This document shows positions 55,014 through 64,000 of a DNA stretch of 64,000 bases, piece after piece. A model generated the notes under the pieces. It did no database searches and had not been told where the DNA came from. It saw only the letters and a program-made list of their open reading frames with translations. The stretch's first letter is position 1; every line of letters begins with the position of its first letter. Source of the DNA: Clarkia xantiana subsp. parviflora (Eukaryota; Streptophyta; Magnoliopsida; Myrtales; Onagraceae); contig JAPTYO010000022.1 of the NCBI GenBank assembly GCA_036873135.1, forward strand, positions 2,848,979-2,912,978. Reading direction: 5' to 3'. The translations under genes and the position numbers were made by a program.

Positions 55014-56803
55014 CTTGCCCCCTGAGTTAACCAATGGCGTAACCCTTGGTTGACTCTATTTTAGGATGAGATGATACGCGCAATTGGGAACCGTGACTTT
55101 ACCTCTTGACGAAACCTTTACTTGTCCGTAGGCGCGTTTTTCGAGCCTTTTCCTCTGATTCTCAAAAATAGAGGAATTGTAAACGTTAGAGCATGCGTAC
55201 ACACGTTCTAGACACGTGTCCGCGAAATATGAATATAATCATAAAAAATCTGATCCCTTCAAGTATGCATTTTAATAATATGTACATGCATGGGGATGCA
55301 ATGCAATCATTGATATGAGTCTATGTACCTCAATTTCCTACGGGGTGAGTACAGGTCGGGAATTTTTTTTGAATTGGGTCTAAAAATTTCTAAGTATAGG
55401 ATAATAGAATATATGCCTATAGGGTGTTAACTTGAGTGAACATGGATATATCATGAACATGAACATGAAGGTGTGTACTAGCATACATGCAAATATAAAC
55501 ACAAGTATGGAAGTGGGTGTGGACATGCTGCGATTGTGGTCACAAATGCAGGAATATATGGCAGCCATGTACATGGATGTCTAAGTGTTTGAACACATGG
55601 GAGTGTGTATGTGGGCATGCACGTGAGTGCAAGCATAAACATGTATGTGTGTCTGGCTGGGTTGTGAGCATAAGCATGAGTGATAGCATTGGTGTACTTG
55701 TAGGTGTAAATCATGAATATGAACATAAGTGCAAGGGTGAGAGTATAGACCTCCCTTTTACGCGAGGGTGCGAACTCTGTCACTCGATGGGACACAACGT
55801 TCCGACTCCCTCGTACTAGCGCGAGTATTGTCCTTTAACCTCGACCTTCGACAAGTGTGACATTTTCCTTCATTCGCTGGAGCGTGTGTATAGATCTTGA
55901 CCCTTGCCCCGCCGCGAGCGAAGGGGTTTATCGGCATGTGTTAAGGGTTGACCCTTCCTTCGGATGTGTCGGAGCGTTGCTCCATTTGGGGAAGTTAAAA
56001 GTTCGCCCTCTTTGTGACGCTCTGGGGTTTGTTCCCTTGGTTGGTGTACCTAGAATTTCGATGGTCGGATCTCTTGGGTGGTGGTTTTGTTTCCGTAACT
56101 TGATATTGAGGTTGCCCCCGTAATAGGCGTATTTCGCCCTTCCATGAGTAAGGGTCGAACTTTGCGTTGGTCACTCGGATGGCTGGTCCTCTTTTTTGGG
56201 GAGTTTTGTCCAACAGACAAGGAGACCATGAAGATCATTTATCAAAGCAATCAGACCAATTCTCATTGTCCTGTGTCTTGGGTGTCCGAGGTGGACTTGT
56301 ATGAGGCGGGGATTCGCTTGACCCCTCCTTCTTGTGAGCTTGGTATGTCATTAATCTTCCTGTTTTCATTCATCTTTTGTTTTCCCCTTATAGGTTGGTT
56401 TCATGGAAAAATGTATAATGTGCAGGCGGAGTGTTCCGAATGCACCGTTGATTTGAATAAGAAGAAAGTACCCTCTAGCTCTGCTCATAAGGCCAAGAAA
56501 TCTTCTAAGTTAGGATGGATGTCTGATGCACCGTGGTTTCAAGTTGAGCATCACCAACTCCTTTATGTGGCCACCTCCTCCTCCTCAGCAGAGACACATT
56601 TACAACTTGTGTGGGGTGAAGAGCAGCAAGAGGACGATTCGGACCCAAACATGGTAGCTCCTTCTTCGGGTGCGACAACCGGACCTCCTATCGGGGTGAA
56701 GTTTGCTCCTTCTTTGAGTGGGCTACGCCATGAAATGAAAGAGTCTCTCCTTCCCTGTGAAACTGACATGTTTGTTGTAGGTGGTTTGCCCTTTGCTTGC
56801 TAG
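55014..56803 (-). mobile_element. Family B 3' region, minus strand, truncated
   Basis: After the polypurine tract comes a spacer, then GT/CA-rich DNA with recurring CATGAACATGAA, GTGTGT and CATGCA words (55230-55750), then plus-strand reading frames that may belong to a diverged antisense gene. No gag or pol is visible, and the element is cut near 56800. Confidence 0.45.
56144..56803 (+). pseudogene. Possible diverged antisense gene of family B (219 aa frame)
   Basis: The frame contains VSEVDLYEAGIRLTPPSCEL followed by a donor-like GTATGT (56343) and an acceptor-like CCTTATAG (about 56394). This resembles the place in T2 and T3 where VERDLVHAGIRLL precedes an intron. The part after the putative intron is basic (KKKVPSSSAHKAKKSSK) and then Ser/Glu-rich. 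The similarity is short, so the assignment is weak. The frame's central hydrophobic stretch (LIFLFSFIFCFPLIGW) would be intron, not a membrane segment. Confidence 0.3.
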
Positions 56804-57740
56804 CCTCCTCCTCCCTCTCAAAAGATATTTTATTATTGGAAAGAAGTCTTCCCATCCCATCCTTTGTGTATAATATATAATAGTCTGCCTGTCTGTGTGT
56901 CTAGGCTTCTTTTATAAGTAGTAGTAGTAGAAGAAGAGAGAGATGCAATGACCAATCAAGTCGTTGCAATAGGAGAGAGTCTTGCCGTGCTTGGACGCCG
57001 GCAGGCGGGCTTTATTTACCAATGTTTGGAAACTGGATGCTGCATACCATTTTCTCTCTGTCTATCTAATGGTTTCAGTTTCACACTAATGGTTGAGTTG
57101 ATCGTAGTAAAAGTTTATATATATATATTCTTCTAGAACCAAAAAGGCTTGCACAAGTGGTTCAGCTTCAATTAAGAAAACTAGAGGGCTACTAACATCA
57201 ACATTATGCAGCTAACCAAAACCAAACAGCAATTGTATAAACCAGTAGCAATGTTTCAGTAATGAAATAACAATCAAAGTAGCATATAATGCTAAAATTT
57301 ACATATTGATCATACATAAACTTGGAACAACTCAATCTCATTTTAATCAAACATACTTGGAAGAGGCCTCGCTGCCATGAACGCAACCACCATCTGCCAA
57401 AAAATTATGCATATGAGATACAAGCCTTGGATCATTCCCCCACAGGCACGGTCATCTTGTAAGGAGAGAGGGACCTCTACCATAACAAGATTGGCTAAGA
57501 ATCATGGGGATAAACCTGATTAAACAAAACGATAACATTGTCACGCTTAACAGCATGACTTAATCTTCGTTTTGTAAATCGCCGAGTTGGACTTTGTCCA
57601 TCACTATATATCACATTCAAGGCCAGATGAGAGATTCTGCGATAGCATTATTGACATATCTCTTTCCGAACCGGTTCTGAACCAATTTTTTAGAACCACT
57701 TTTGCTACATAAAGCCTAAATTGTTAGATAGTATTACACT
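56804..57740. other. Low-copy-looking stretch without an assigned gene
   Basis: This is the only stretch over 900 bp that I cannot tie to a repeat. It has a (TAG)n/(AAG)n purine run (56920-56945). On the minus strand, a short open frame near 57535-57640 is followed by an acceptor-like TTTTTTGGCAG and ATGGTGGTTGCGTTCATGG, which ends in TAA about 50 bp on. It could be a fragment of a host gene's last exons, but no family is recognised. Confidence 0.25.
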
Positions 57741-57990
57741 CTTGCATCTTTTTTTTGTATAATAAAGGGCTATAAACGAGCCGAGTATCTACAAGCTCAA
57801 CTCGACTTAGTTTACTTGAGCTCAAACTCGACCGAGCCTTAATTTTTCAAGCTCGAGCTCGACTCGGTGCCATACTTGACATGTTCGAGTTCGGCTCGAT
57901 AAGGTTAAAAAATTCAATTAAATTAAAAATGGTGCACCTTATCTCGAGGTGAAACTCGACTCAATTAGGATTTTGGCTCGAACTCGAGCT
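57741..57990. repeat. GAGCTCGA-rich repeat fragment
   Basis: CTCGAGCTCGA, CTCGAACTCGAGCTCGAAC and related words recur. Such self-complementary GAGCTCGAG-rich DNA is common in small plant DNA transposons. No terminal inverted repeats are clear here. Confidence 0.4.
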
Positions 57991-58212
57991 CGAACTCTTG
58001 GTGTGCCAAATTGTGTCAAGCAATTTACTCCGAGTAAATCCATCCCGCGAAGAATCGACAGAGGCTTTGCTGTGAGGCATAATCCGCGTAGGGCTTCTCT
58101 AACAGGAACCTCTACGAGGAACTGTCCGGCGGATCGAGAACTCCCCTCAAAGGTCCTGGGCTATAGGAAACAATATAGGCATGTGCATTTTCTTCCGTTG
58201 CGTATTAGTTAC
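57991..58212 (+). repeat. Family A LTR fragment
   Basis: From GTGCCAAATTGTGTCAAGC to TTGCGTATTAGTTAC it matches the reverse complement of 4725-4930 (TTTACTC, CATCCCGCGAAGAATCGA, TTCTCTAACAGGAACCTCTA). Both LTR ends are missing: the left by an unknown break, the right by the LTR that starts at 58213. Confidence 0.7.
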
Positions 58213-58784
58213 TGATGGATATACGTCCGATTCAGTTTTGTTTTACATCCGGGCCTCGTTAACACGTAAAACCCACCATCGGTTCACAGACGCCTATTCA
58301 CGGGTTAGAACGGTTCGAACGCATGATACGCGCGTATTCGGACCGTGACCCGTCCGGATTTTCCAAACAATCCGGACTACTCCGAATTGTGCAAAACAAT
58401 CCGGGATAGTCCGGATTGTCACCCCTGGGAAACGCATATACCCACATATCAACACTACGTACGAGCCTTCCCGATGTCAACTTTGCCTACGTCTGCGCCC
58501 TGTTCATATTTTCTACTAAACCGGGATCAGACCGTTCAAAATCCGGTTCGGTTCTTAGTTTCCCTATATATAGGAAACTAGGCCGACCATTTCATAACTT
58601 AAGTAGACAAGGAAGCTCTGACTTCTCTCTAGTTTTCTCTCTCAAGATTTCTGATTTAAGCATCGAAGAGGGCTCATCGCACACCACCTCCCCTTGTGGT
58701 GTCGATAACGCCCCGTGTGCAGGTCACAAGAGGAGCGCGCGTACAAGACATCGTACAGCGACCCAAGTGGTTCAGGTCCCAACA
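58213..58784 (+). repeat. Tat-like LTR (family B type)
   Basis: It begins TGATGGATATACGTCC and ends GGTCCCAACA. CCTATATATAGG (58563-58574) is a TATA-like promoter. Directly after it TTTTGGCGCCGTTCGCGAG (58785-58803) fits a PBS. The LTR is therefore a plus-strand 5' LTR. Confidence 0.65.
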
Positions 58785-59112
58785 TTTTGGCGCCGTTCGC
58801 GAGATTCGAACAAAAAAGCACTCGCTTACCAGCAGCAGCTACATGGCAAACACATACGTCATACATGGTGGTTTCAGAGCCGGAGGTGAAACATCGTACA
58901 CAGGGAAGCATACGCATCCCATAGAGTGCGACAGGCTGAAGAACATAAACAGTATGACGAATCCATGGAAGACGTCATATACTTCTCGGCAAATGATAAG
59001 GAGCATATAGTGTACCCACACGACGATGATCTAGTCATAACCATGGAGGTAGAAAACATGGATATCAAGCGCGTAGATGGAGGAAGCTCCGCCAACATAC
59101 TAACAAGGAGAT
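58785..59112 (+). pseudogene. Tat-like PBS joined to a protease fragment
   Basis: Soon after the PBS, one frame reads TYVIHGGFRAGGETS, matching INVIHGGLAAGGDT of the T-family gag-protease. The next frame reads MEDVIYFSANDK, HDDDLVITMEVENMDIKRV and DGGSSANIL, matching the protease stretch MVISFSAEDL, DDALVVTLDVDG and IDGGSSSDIL. All of gag before this point is absent, and a frameshift separates the two pieces. An Ile/Leu codon before DGGSS is also lost. The fragment ends where T3 inserted; GAGAT (59108-59112) is the probable target duplication. Confidence 0.65.
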
Positions 59113-59813
59113 TGTTGGATCACGATGGAACTCCGGTACGATCTTTGACGGCGATCCTAGCTCCTTTGCTCCACGCAATCCTGCAAGAGGGGATAGACCG
59201 GGCGGTGACCCAGAATCCCTCTCCGATGCTTAAATGAGTATCTCGTGTGGACTGACAAGCAGTAATCTCAAGTAACGTATCTCCAAAAACGTAATCGATC
59301 TGAGGTGAACTCTGCCCCTTTTATAGGCGGAGAGGTACCTCAGTTACCTGGTGAACCGTTGGGGGTGGTTAGCCCGTATTCCGCGTATCTCGGGCACGAT
59401 CCCGCCTATCTAGGCCATGATCTCGCTTATCTCGGCCACGCCCCGCGTATCTCGGCCACGCTCCGCGTATCTCGGCCACGCCCCGCGTATCTCGGCCTTA
59501 ACCTCTGATAGCAAGTCCCGACTAACATCGGGGACTCCAGAGTTATCTCGTTGTGTCACCGCTCGGGGCCCCTCGTCATCGTGACAGGGCCAATCATCTT
59601 TAGGGATTCGTCATCGGGGCCTACTTAAAGGCTTCTCATCGGGAGCTTCCAGCTCGTCTATCGGGACCGACTATGTCGGGACCTTTCATCATCGGGACTC
59701 CCTACGTCGGGACCCTTCACCTTGGTCTTCTTGACCTCTATTTTAGGGCCCAGTGGGCCTATTCGCCGTTTCCTCACCGTTAAAGGGCCTAACGACCATA
59801 GCGGAACCCATCA
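59113..59813 (-). repeat. T3 3' LTR
   Basis: On the plus strand it runs from TGTTGGATCACGATGG to GGAACCCATCA. It is closer to the T2 LTR than to T1 and has the same row of CGCGTATCTCGGCCACG words (59430-59490). Confidence 0.9.
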
Positions 59814-60193
59814 TTTGCCCCCAAGACATGAGGAATTTACAATTCGTCGTGTCTTCCAACTCCCGACTCCCGACGTCGAAGTCGGGGATCTTTCCCTTGG
59901 CGTAGTCACTTAGTATGAGTCTTCTCGTTCACGTTTCCTCAATACCTTGTGGATAACTGCCAAATCCGAGAGGACTCCTCGGTTCCCCAGCTATTAAATG
60001 CAGCAGATAACGAAGCGACGTCTTCAGTACCCGTGCCTGATTTTTCGCGCCTGCTTTTTCTGAAAAGTGCTTTTCAGGCTGTTTCATCATTGCGTCTGTT
60101 GACATTCTGCACGTTTCATCTCAACGGTCCGGATCAGAACGCTTCAACTTCGACGATTCAGATCAAAACGTCCCTTCGACTGTCCTCTTCGCC

Positions 60194-60200
60194 TATAAAA
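60194..60200 (+). promoter_or_regulatory. TATA box of the T3 antisense gene
   Basis: TATAAAA in TTCGCCTATAAAACCCT, 169 bp before the ATG. The flanks GTCCCTTCGACTGTCCTCTTCGCC and the TATA context are conserved with T2. Confidence 0.7.
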
Positions 60201-60362
60201 CCCTCACCCAGGGTACAGTTTCCTTTTTACCGTCTCCAAAATTTCAAAAGCTCTCTGCGACTTCTCTGAGAATTCAAGCTTTCTGCGATTCCGAAAGACT
60301 CCAGTGTTCCTCCGATCACTTTTCCGGCAACGTCAAGTTCATCCCTCCAACCTTCGATCATC

Positions 60363-63300
60363 ATGTCTGGTAAGGGTTTCTTCTTTATTGTTCGCCTTCA
60401 TCTCTGCTTAGTTTGTTTGTAATTTCCCGGAAAAACCCAATGTGCCTTTCCTTGCCGTGGCTAATTTCAGACAGTGAATCTGGTTTCGAGGGGAGGAAGC
60501 CGTTCAACTTCGACTATGCTCTGAATGAAATTTCCAGCACCGCTTATGATGCAGCTCTCCGGGAGGGATGCATCACTTCTACCTGGGAACCTCGTTTCCC
60601 GTATCCCTGGTCCCGCCCCTCGGGTAACCTTGAGGTTACTCGTCCCCGGAAAGGGGAGGTATTTGTCTCTACGGGGCAAATATCAGCGGGGATCAGATTC
60701 CCATTCTGCGGTAATCTGGTCGAGATGTGCCAGCATTACAAGACGCATCCGACCACCTTCTCTCCGCACGCCATACGCCTGTGGAACGCCTTCCAGGTCC
60801 TCTGCTTCCGACAGCAGTGGGTATACAGCCTCAAGCTCTTCAGGACCTTCTACGGGATGAAGTACAACGAGGCGGGGGTTTGCGCCTTCTACCCCCGGAT
60901 GCCGAAGTGGAACAAGACGCAACTCGGGTTGTGCAACTGGACCACTGACACCTGGAAGGTGGTCAAGGGTCGGGGACTTCTGGTCGACACAGGGTCCGAC
61001 AAAAGCGGGTGGAAGAGGAGCTACTTCTTCATCCAAAACTCCTCGATCCCGTGGCCCCGATTGGAGGTGGAAGTGGATTCTCCTCCCGCCACACCTACAC
61101 CGACGAGGACTACCAGACTCTTCAGCTCATCCAGCTTTACCGGTGGGGGGAGTCCTACACTCCCCTCGACGCCAATTCTCTCGTGGAGCGGGACCTTGTG
61201 AATGCCGGGATCCGACTCCTCGACGTAGTTTCCGGGGGGCAGCTTTTCGACGGCCCCTCCAATATGGTTTCCTGGGTAAATCTCTAACCCTTTTCTTTTT
61301 ACTGTTTGCAGCCAAGAAGGTATCCGTGTTGACCAATATAATCCTTAAGCAGGGGGAGACCGATGCTGTCCGCCCCACGCGGAAGAGGAAGTCTGCCAAG
61401 AAGGCCGCTGCTCCATCGGGGTCTCCTTCTGCGGAGAGGCCAAAGCAGAGCCGTGTGGAGGTGGACAAGCTCTTCGACGTTCAGAACGCTGAAGAAGGTA
61501 AAAAGCTCCGCCTCGCTATTAAATCATCAGGAGGATGGTCCCGAAGGAGTTGATTCCTTCGACCATGGAGGCCCGCATTGCTGACGTCAAAGGAGTCCTT
61601 CGAGGGGAAACTCCTCATATCCTGAAGGCGGGCTACTACAACTATCGCGGGAAAGACCAATATGTCTCCCGACGTATTGTTTGGTGTAAGGGCTCTAATG
61701 AATTCCCTGATTACGTTTCTAAAGCCTCTTCTCGTCCTTTAGGTGCAGGCCACTCCGAGACTCCGTCGGGGGCTGGAGCCTCAACAGGCGCGCCACCTTC
61801 AGCAGGGGCGCCTCCTTCGGCAGGGGCACCACTTTTCTCCAGTGGTGGGACCCCGACCGGCGAACAATTTCGTCGGGTGGAGAGCATGGACTCCTCCGAG
61901 GAGACTGATGAAGGTGGCTCCCTTCACCGTCGTCGGAGGACGGGGCAGTCCCCGCTGAAGCCGACTTCGAAGGGGCAGCCCCCCTCGCCTTCTTCACAAC
62001 CGCAGCGACAACCGTCGCCTGCCCACGACTTCACTCCTTCCCCAGCCCGGGATGGGTCGGAGGCACGCCCCTCTTCGTCCCCAGGCGGCCCTTCTCCTCT
62101 TCCCCTCGACGGGAGCTTCTACAAGGCCCTCGACTCCGACCAGGAGGATGGTCCCGAAGGAGTTGATTCCTTCGACCATGGAGGCCCGCATTGCTGACGT
62201 CAAACGAGTCCTTCGAGGGGAAACTCCTCGTGTCCTGAAGGCGGGCTACTACAACTATCGCGGGAAAGACCAATATGTCTCCCGACGTACTGTTTGGTGT
62301 AAGGGCTCTAATGAATTCCCTGATTACGTTTCTAAAGCCTCTTCTCGTCCTTTAGGTGCAGGACACTCCGAGACTCCGTCGGGGGCTGGAGCCTCAACAG
62401 GCGCGCCACCTTCAGCAGGGGCACCTCCTTTGGCAGGGGCACCACTTTTCTCCAGTGGTGGGACCCCGACCGGCGAACAATTTCGTCGGGTGGAGAGCTT
62501 GGACTCCTCCGAGGAGACTGATGAAGGTGGCTCCCTTCGCCGTCGTCGGAGGACGGGGCAGTCCCCGCTGAAGCCGACTTCGAAGGGGCTGCCCCCCTCG
62601 CCTTCTTCACAACCGCAGCGACAACCGTCGCCTGCCCACGACTTCACTCCTTCCCCAGCCCGGGATGGGTCGGAGGCACGCCCATCTTCGTCCCCAGGCG
62701 GCCCTTCTCCTCTTCCCCTCGACGGGAGCTTCTACAAGGCCCTCGACTCCGACCAGGAGGATGCTCCCTGGACCCCGATCCAGACGCTGCAAGGGGTCCA
62801 GCTCCGACAAGGGGACACATATCCGGAGCTGGCCCTACACCTGGTAGCAGGCTCGATCCTGCCTTCTATGAGGTATCAGATTACCTTAGATCGGGAGGAG
62901 ATGTGCCGGGATGTCAAGGAGATGTGCATGCGTCGGATAGAGGTAAGCTTCTCACCCTTCTTTTCTTCATCAATAAGACCGATCGTTCATTTTCTAATGT
63001 TTCTTTTCCTTTCTTCGCAGGAGATGGCGGACATCAACCGTTCCATCGGGTACCTCCTCGCCTACGAGGAGGCTTTGGAGCAAGAGCGGGCGGTCACGGC
63101 CAAGCTCAAGGAGAATCTCGCGGCCTCCGAGTCTTCGCGGGGAAAACTGGCCAAGGAGCAGGCCATCTTCGACCGCAAGACTCGGGACCTCCAAAAGCAG
63201 GTCCATGACTTTGAGGGGCTCCTCAAGCGGGAGCGGCAGGAGCGGCAGGTTGCCGAGGACAAGCTGGTCCTCGAGAAGAAGGCTCTGGAGGAGCAAGTTG

Positions 63301-63689
63301 CGGGGGTTCCCGCGCAGCTGGTCGCGGCCGAGATCAAGGGCCGGGAGGATTATCGGAAGTCTGAAGACTTCCAGGCTGATGCTGTGAAGTTCTGCAGCGC
63401 GGAGGTGGAGAACACCCTCTTCAACGCAGTCGAGGAACTCCACCTGGAGTATACCGACGCCATCAACTTCGACAAGTCTCCTTCTCTCGCTCCCTTCGCG
63501 AAGAAATACTTTGCTCTTTCGGAGGAGAGTGATGGGGGGAGTACTCCCGCGATTGTTGAAGACACAGCGGAGCCTCCAAGTACTGATACTCCGATAATCG
63601 ACCCTCCCACGGCTGAATCTGTGGAGCCTTCTGCCACCGACCTTGTGGACCCAACTCCCGTTGATGCCGCCAACAAGGACCAAGCCTAA
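60363..63689 (+). pseudogene. T3 antisense gene (spliced, coiled-coil protein), broken and partly duplicated
   Basis: Exon 1 is ATGTCTG (60363-60369); the intron is 60370-60470 (101 bp, GTAAGG...TTTCAG). Exon 2 gives MSDSESGFEGRKPFNF, GQISAGIRFPFCGNLVEM, SPHAIRLWNAFQVLCFR and KGRGLLVDTGSDKSGWKRSYFF, and lacks the T2 stop. About four bases are missing near 61080-61110, shifting the frame. A branch and acceptor motif (CTCTAAC...TTTGCAG) lies at 61280-61312. The following basic exon (TRKRKSAKKAA) loses one base near 61523. A 613-bp segment is then duplicated. A good intron is 62943-63020 (78 bp), followed by a coiled coil rich in Glu, Lys and Leu and an acidic Pro/Thr tail ending NKDQA. The 545-aa frame at 62052-63689 reads through that intron because it happens to stay open. 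Confidence 0.7.
61531..62756 (+). repeat. 613-bp direct tandem duplication in the T3 antisense gene
   Basis: Units 61531-62143 and 62144-62756 are nearly identical by eye. The word CAGGAGGATG stands at the start of unit 1, at the junction and at the end of unit 2, so the event used 10 bp of microhomology. T2 has a single copy. Because 613 is not a multiple of three, the duplication shifts the frame. Confidence 0.92.
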
Positions 63690-63839
63690 CTGCTTAACTT
63701 TAGAGTCCTTGTGTTCTCCTCATTTTGTAATCATCGGGCCTTTGAGCCCCATTAATTCTTAGTTCCGATTTTCATTGCACTTCTCAAAGTGACTTTACTT
63801 ATATTTACTTAAGTCGAAACCTCGATAGTTAAGATATTC

Positions 63840-64000
63840 TCATACATCACTTAAGACGATTTACTAACTTGCACCACTTAAGGTGACTTACCATCGCGCA
63901 CCACTTAAGGCGACTTAATCTCGTGCATCACTTAAGACGACTTGATCTCGTGCATCACTTAAGACGACTTTAACAATACTTAGAGTAAATCTAAGAATCA
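63840..64000 (-). repeat. T3 CTTAAG tandem array, start
   Basis: Units such as GCGCACCACTTAAGGCGACTT and CGTGCATCACTTAAGACGACTT repeat up to the window end, in the same position as in T1 and T2. Confidence 0.85.

Larger units (their letters stand above)
59113..64000 (-). mobile_element. T3: Tat-type Ty3/Gypsy element, 3' part, cut by window end
   Basis: Its 3' LTR (59113-59813), polypurine tract complement TTTGCCCCCAAG (59814-59825), antisense gene (60363-63689) and the start of the CTTAAG array (63840-64000) are visible. Gag-pol would lie beyond 64000 on the minus strand. It is inserted into the protease fragment of a family B-like element. Confidence 0.88.

Noticed and set aside
55380..55819. 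ORFs with Cys/His-rich or hydrophobic translations
   Set aside because: They fall in GT/CA-rich degenerate repeats, open on both strands, with no recognisable domain.
62052..63689. 545-aa ORF as a continuous single-exon gene
   Set aside because: It runs through a clear GTAAGC...CGCAG intron (62943-63020) that matches the T2 intron, and its start lies in duplicated sequence.

Overview
This is a plant nuclear window, almost certainly heterochromatic or intergenic DNA, made nearly entirely of LTR retrotransposons inserted into one another. The plant origin shows in TG...CA long terminal repeats (LTRs) with 5-bp target duplications, primer-binding sites (PBS) of the plant Copia (initiator tRNA-Met) and Ty3/Gypsy Tat types, Tat-type pol with two RNase H domains, and AT-rich, (TA)n- and poly-A/T-rich spacers. 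I see no rRNA or tRNA gene, no CRISPR array and no convincing host gene. The species cannot be named from the sequence.

Layout. 1-5255: minus-strand tandem copies of a non-coding Copia-type family (family A) sharing LTRs. 5800-11768: 3' half of a Tat-like element (family B) with tandem arrays, an antisense ORF at 8308-8916 and a cut-off 3' LTR at a (TA)n run. 12057-19453: a complete, very young Copia-type element (element C) with apparently identical 457-bp LTRs, TSD TATAA, and only a gag gene. 19459-20415: a Tat-like LTR fragment. 20416-54285: a long plus-strand family A element that is the host of a nest. It is split by T1 (Tat-type Gypsy, 21469-29418, TSD ACTAT) and by L (a large non-autonomous Tat/Ogre-like derivative, 29506-50267, TSD GTCAG). 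L is itself split by T2 (Tat-type Gypsy, 31290-42497, TSD GGTAC). 54286-56803: a minus-strand family B LTR and its 3' region. 57991-58212: a family A LTR piece. 58213-59112: a Tat-like LTR and PBS joined directly to a protease fragment. 59113-64000: T3, a third T-family element cut by the window edge.

How the parts work together. T1, T2 and T3 are one family. Gag-pol is read on the minus strand as one long frame: Gag, RS-dipeptide run, protease, reverse transcriptase, degenerate RNase H, second (archaeal-type) RNase H, integrase. Between pol and the 3' LTR lies a CTTAAG-rich tandem array and then a gene on the opposite strand with its own TATA box, a mini-exon, introns and a coiled-coil C-terminal part. 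This antisense gene is recognisable in T2 and T3, reduced to its tail in T1, and has a diverged relative in family B. All copies visible here carry breaks. The non-autonomous elements A, C and L would need enzymes from elsewhere.

The most interesting signals are: the spliced antisense gene with a conserved promoter; an in-frame UGA at the same RT codon in T1 and T2; an RS domain in Gag; a gag-only Copia element that moved recently; a tandem array of hairpins (ACCTGAA...TTCAGGT around ATGCAT blocks) in L; and a 613-bp duplication with 10-bp microhomology in T3. Sequence comparisons were made by eye.
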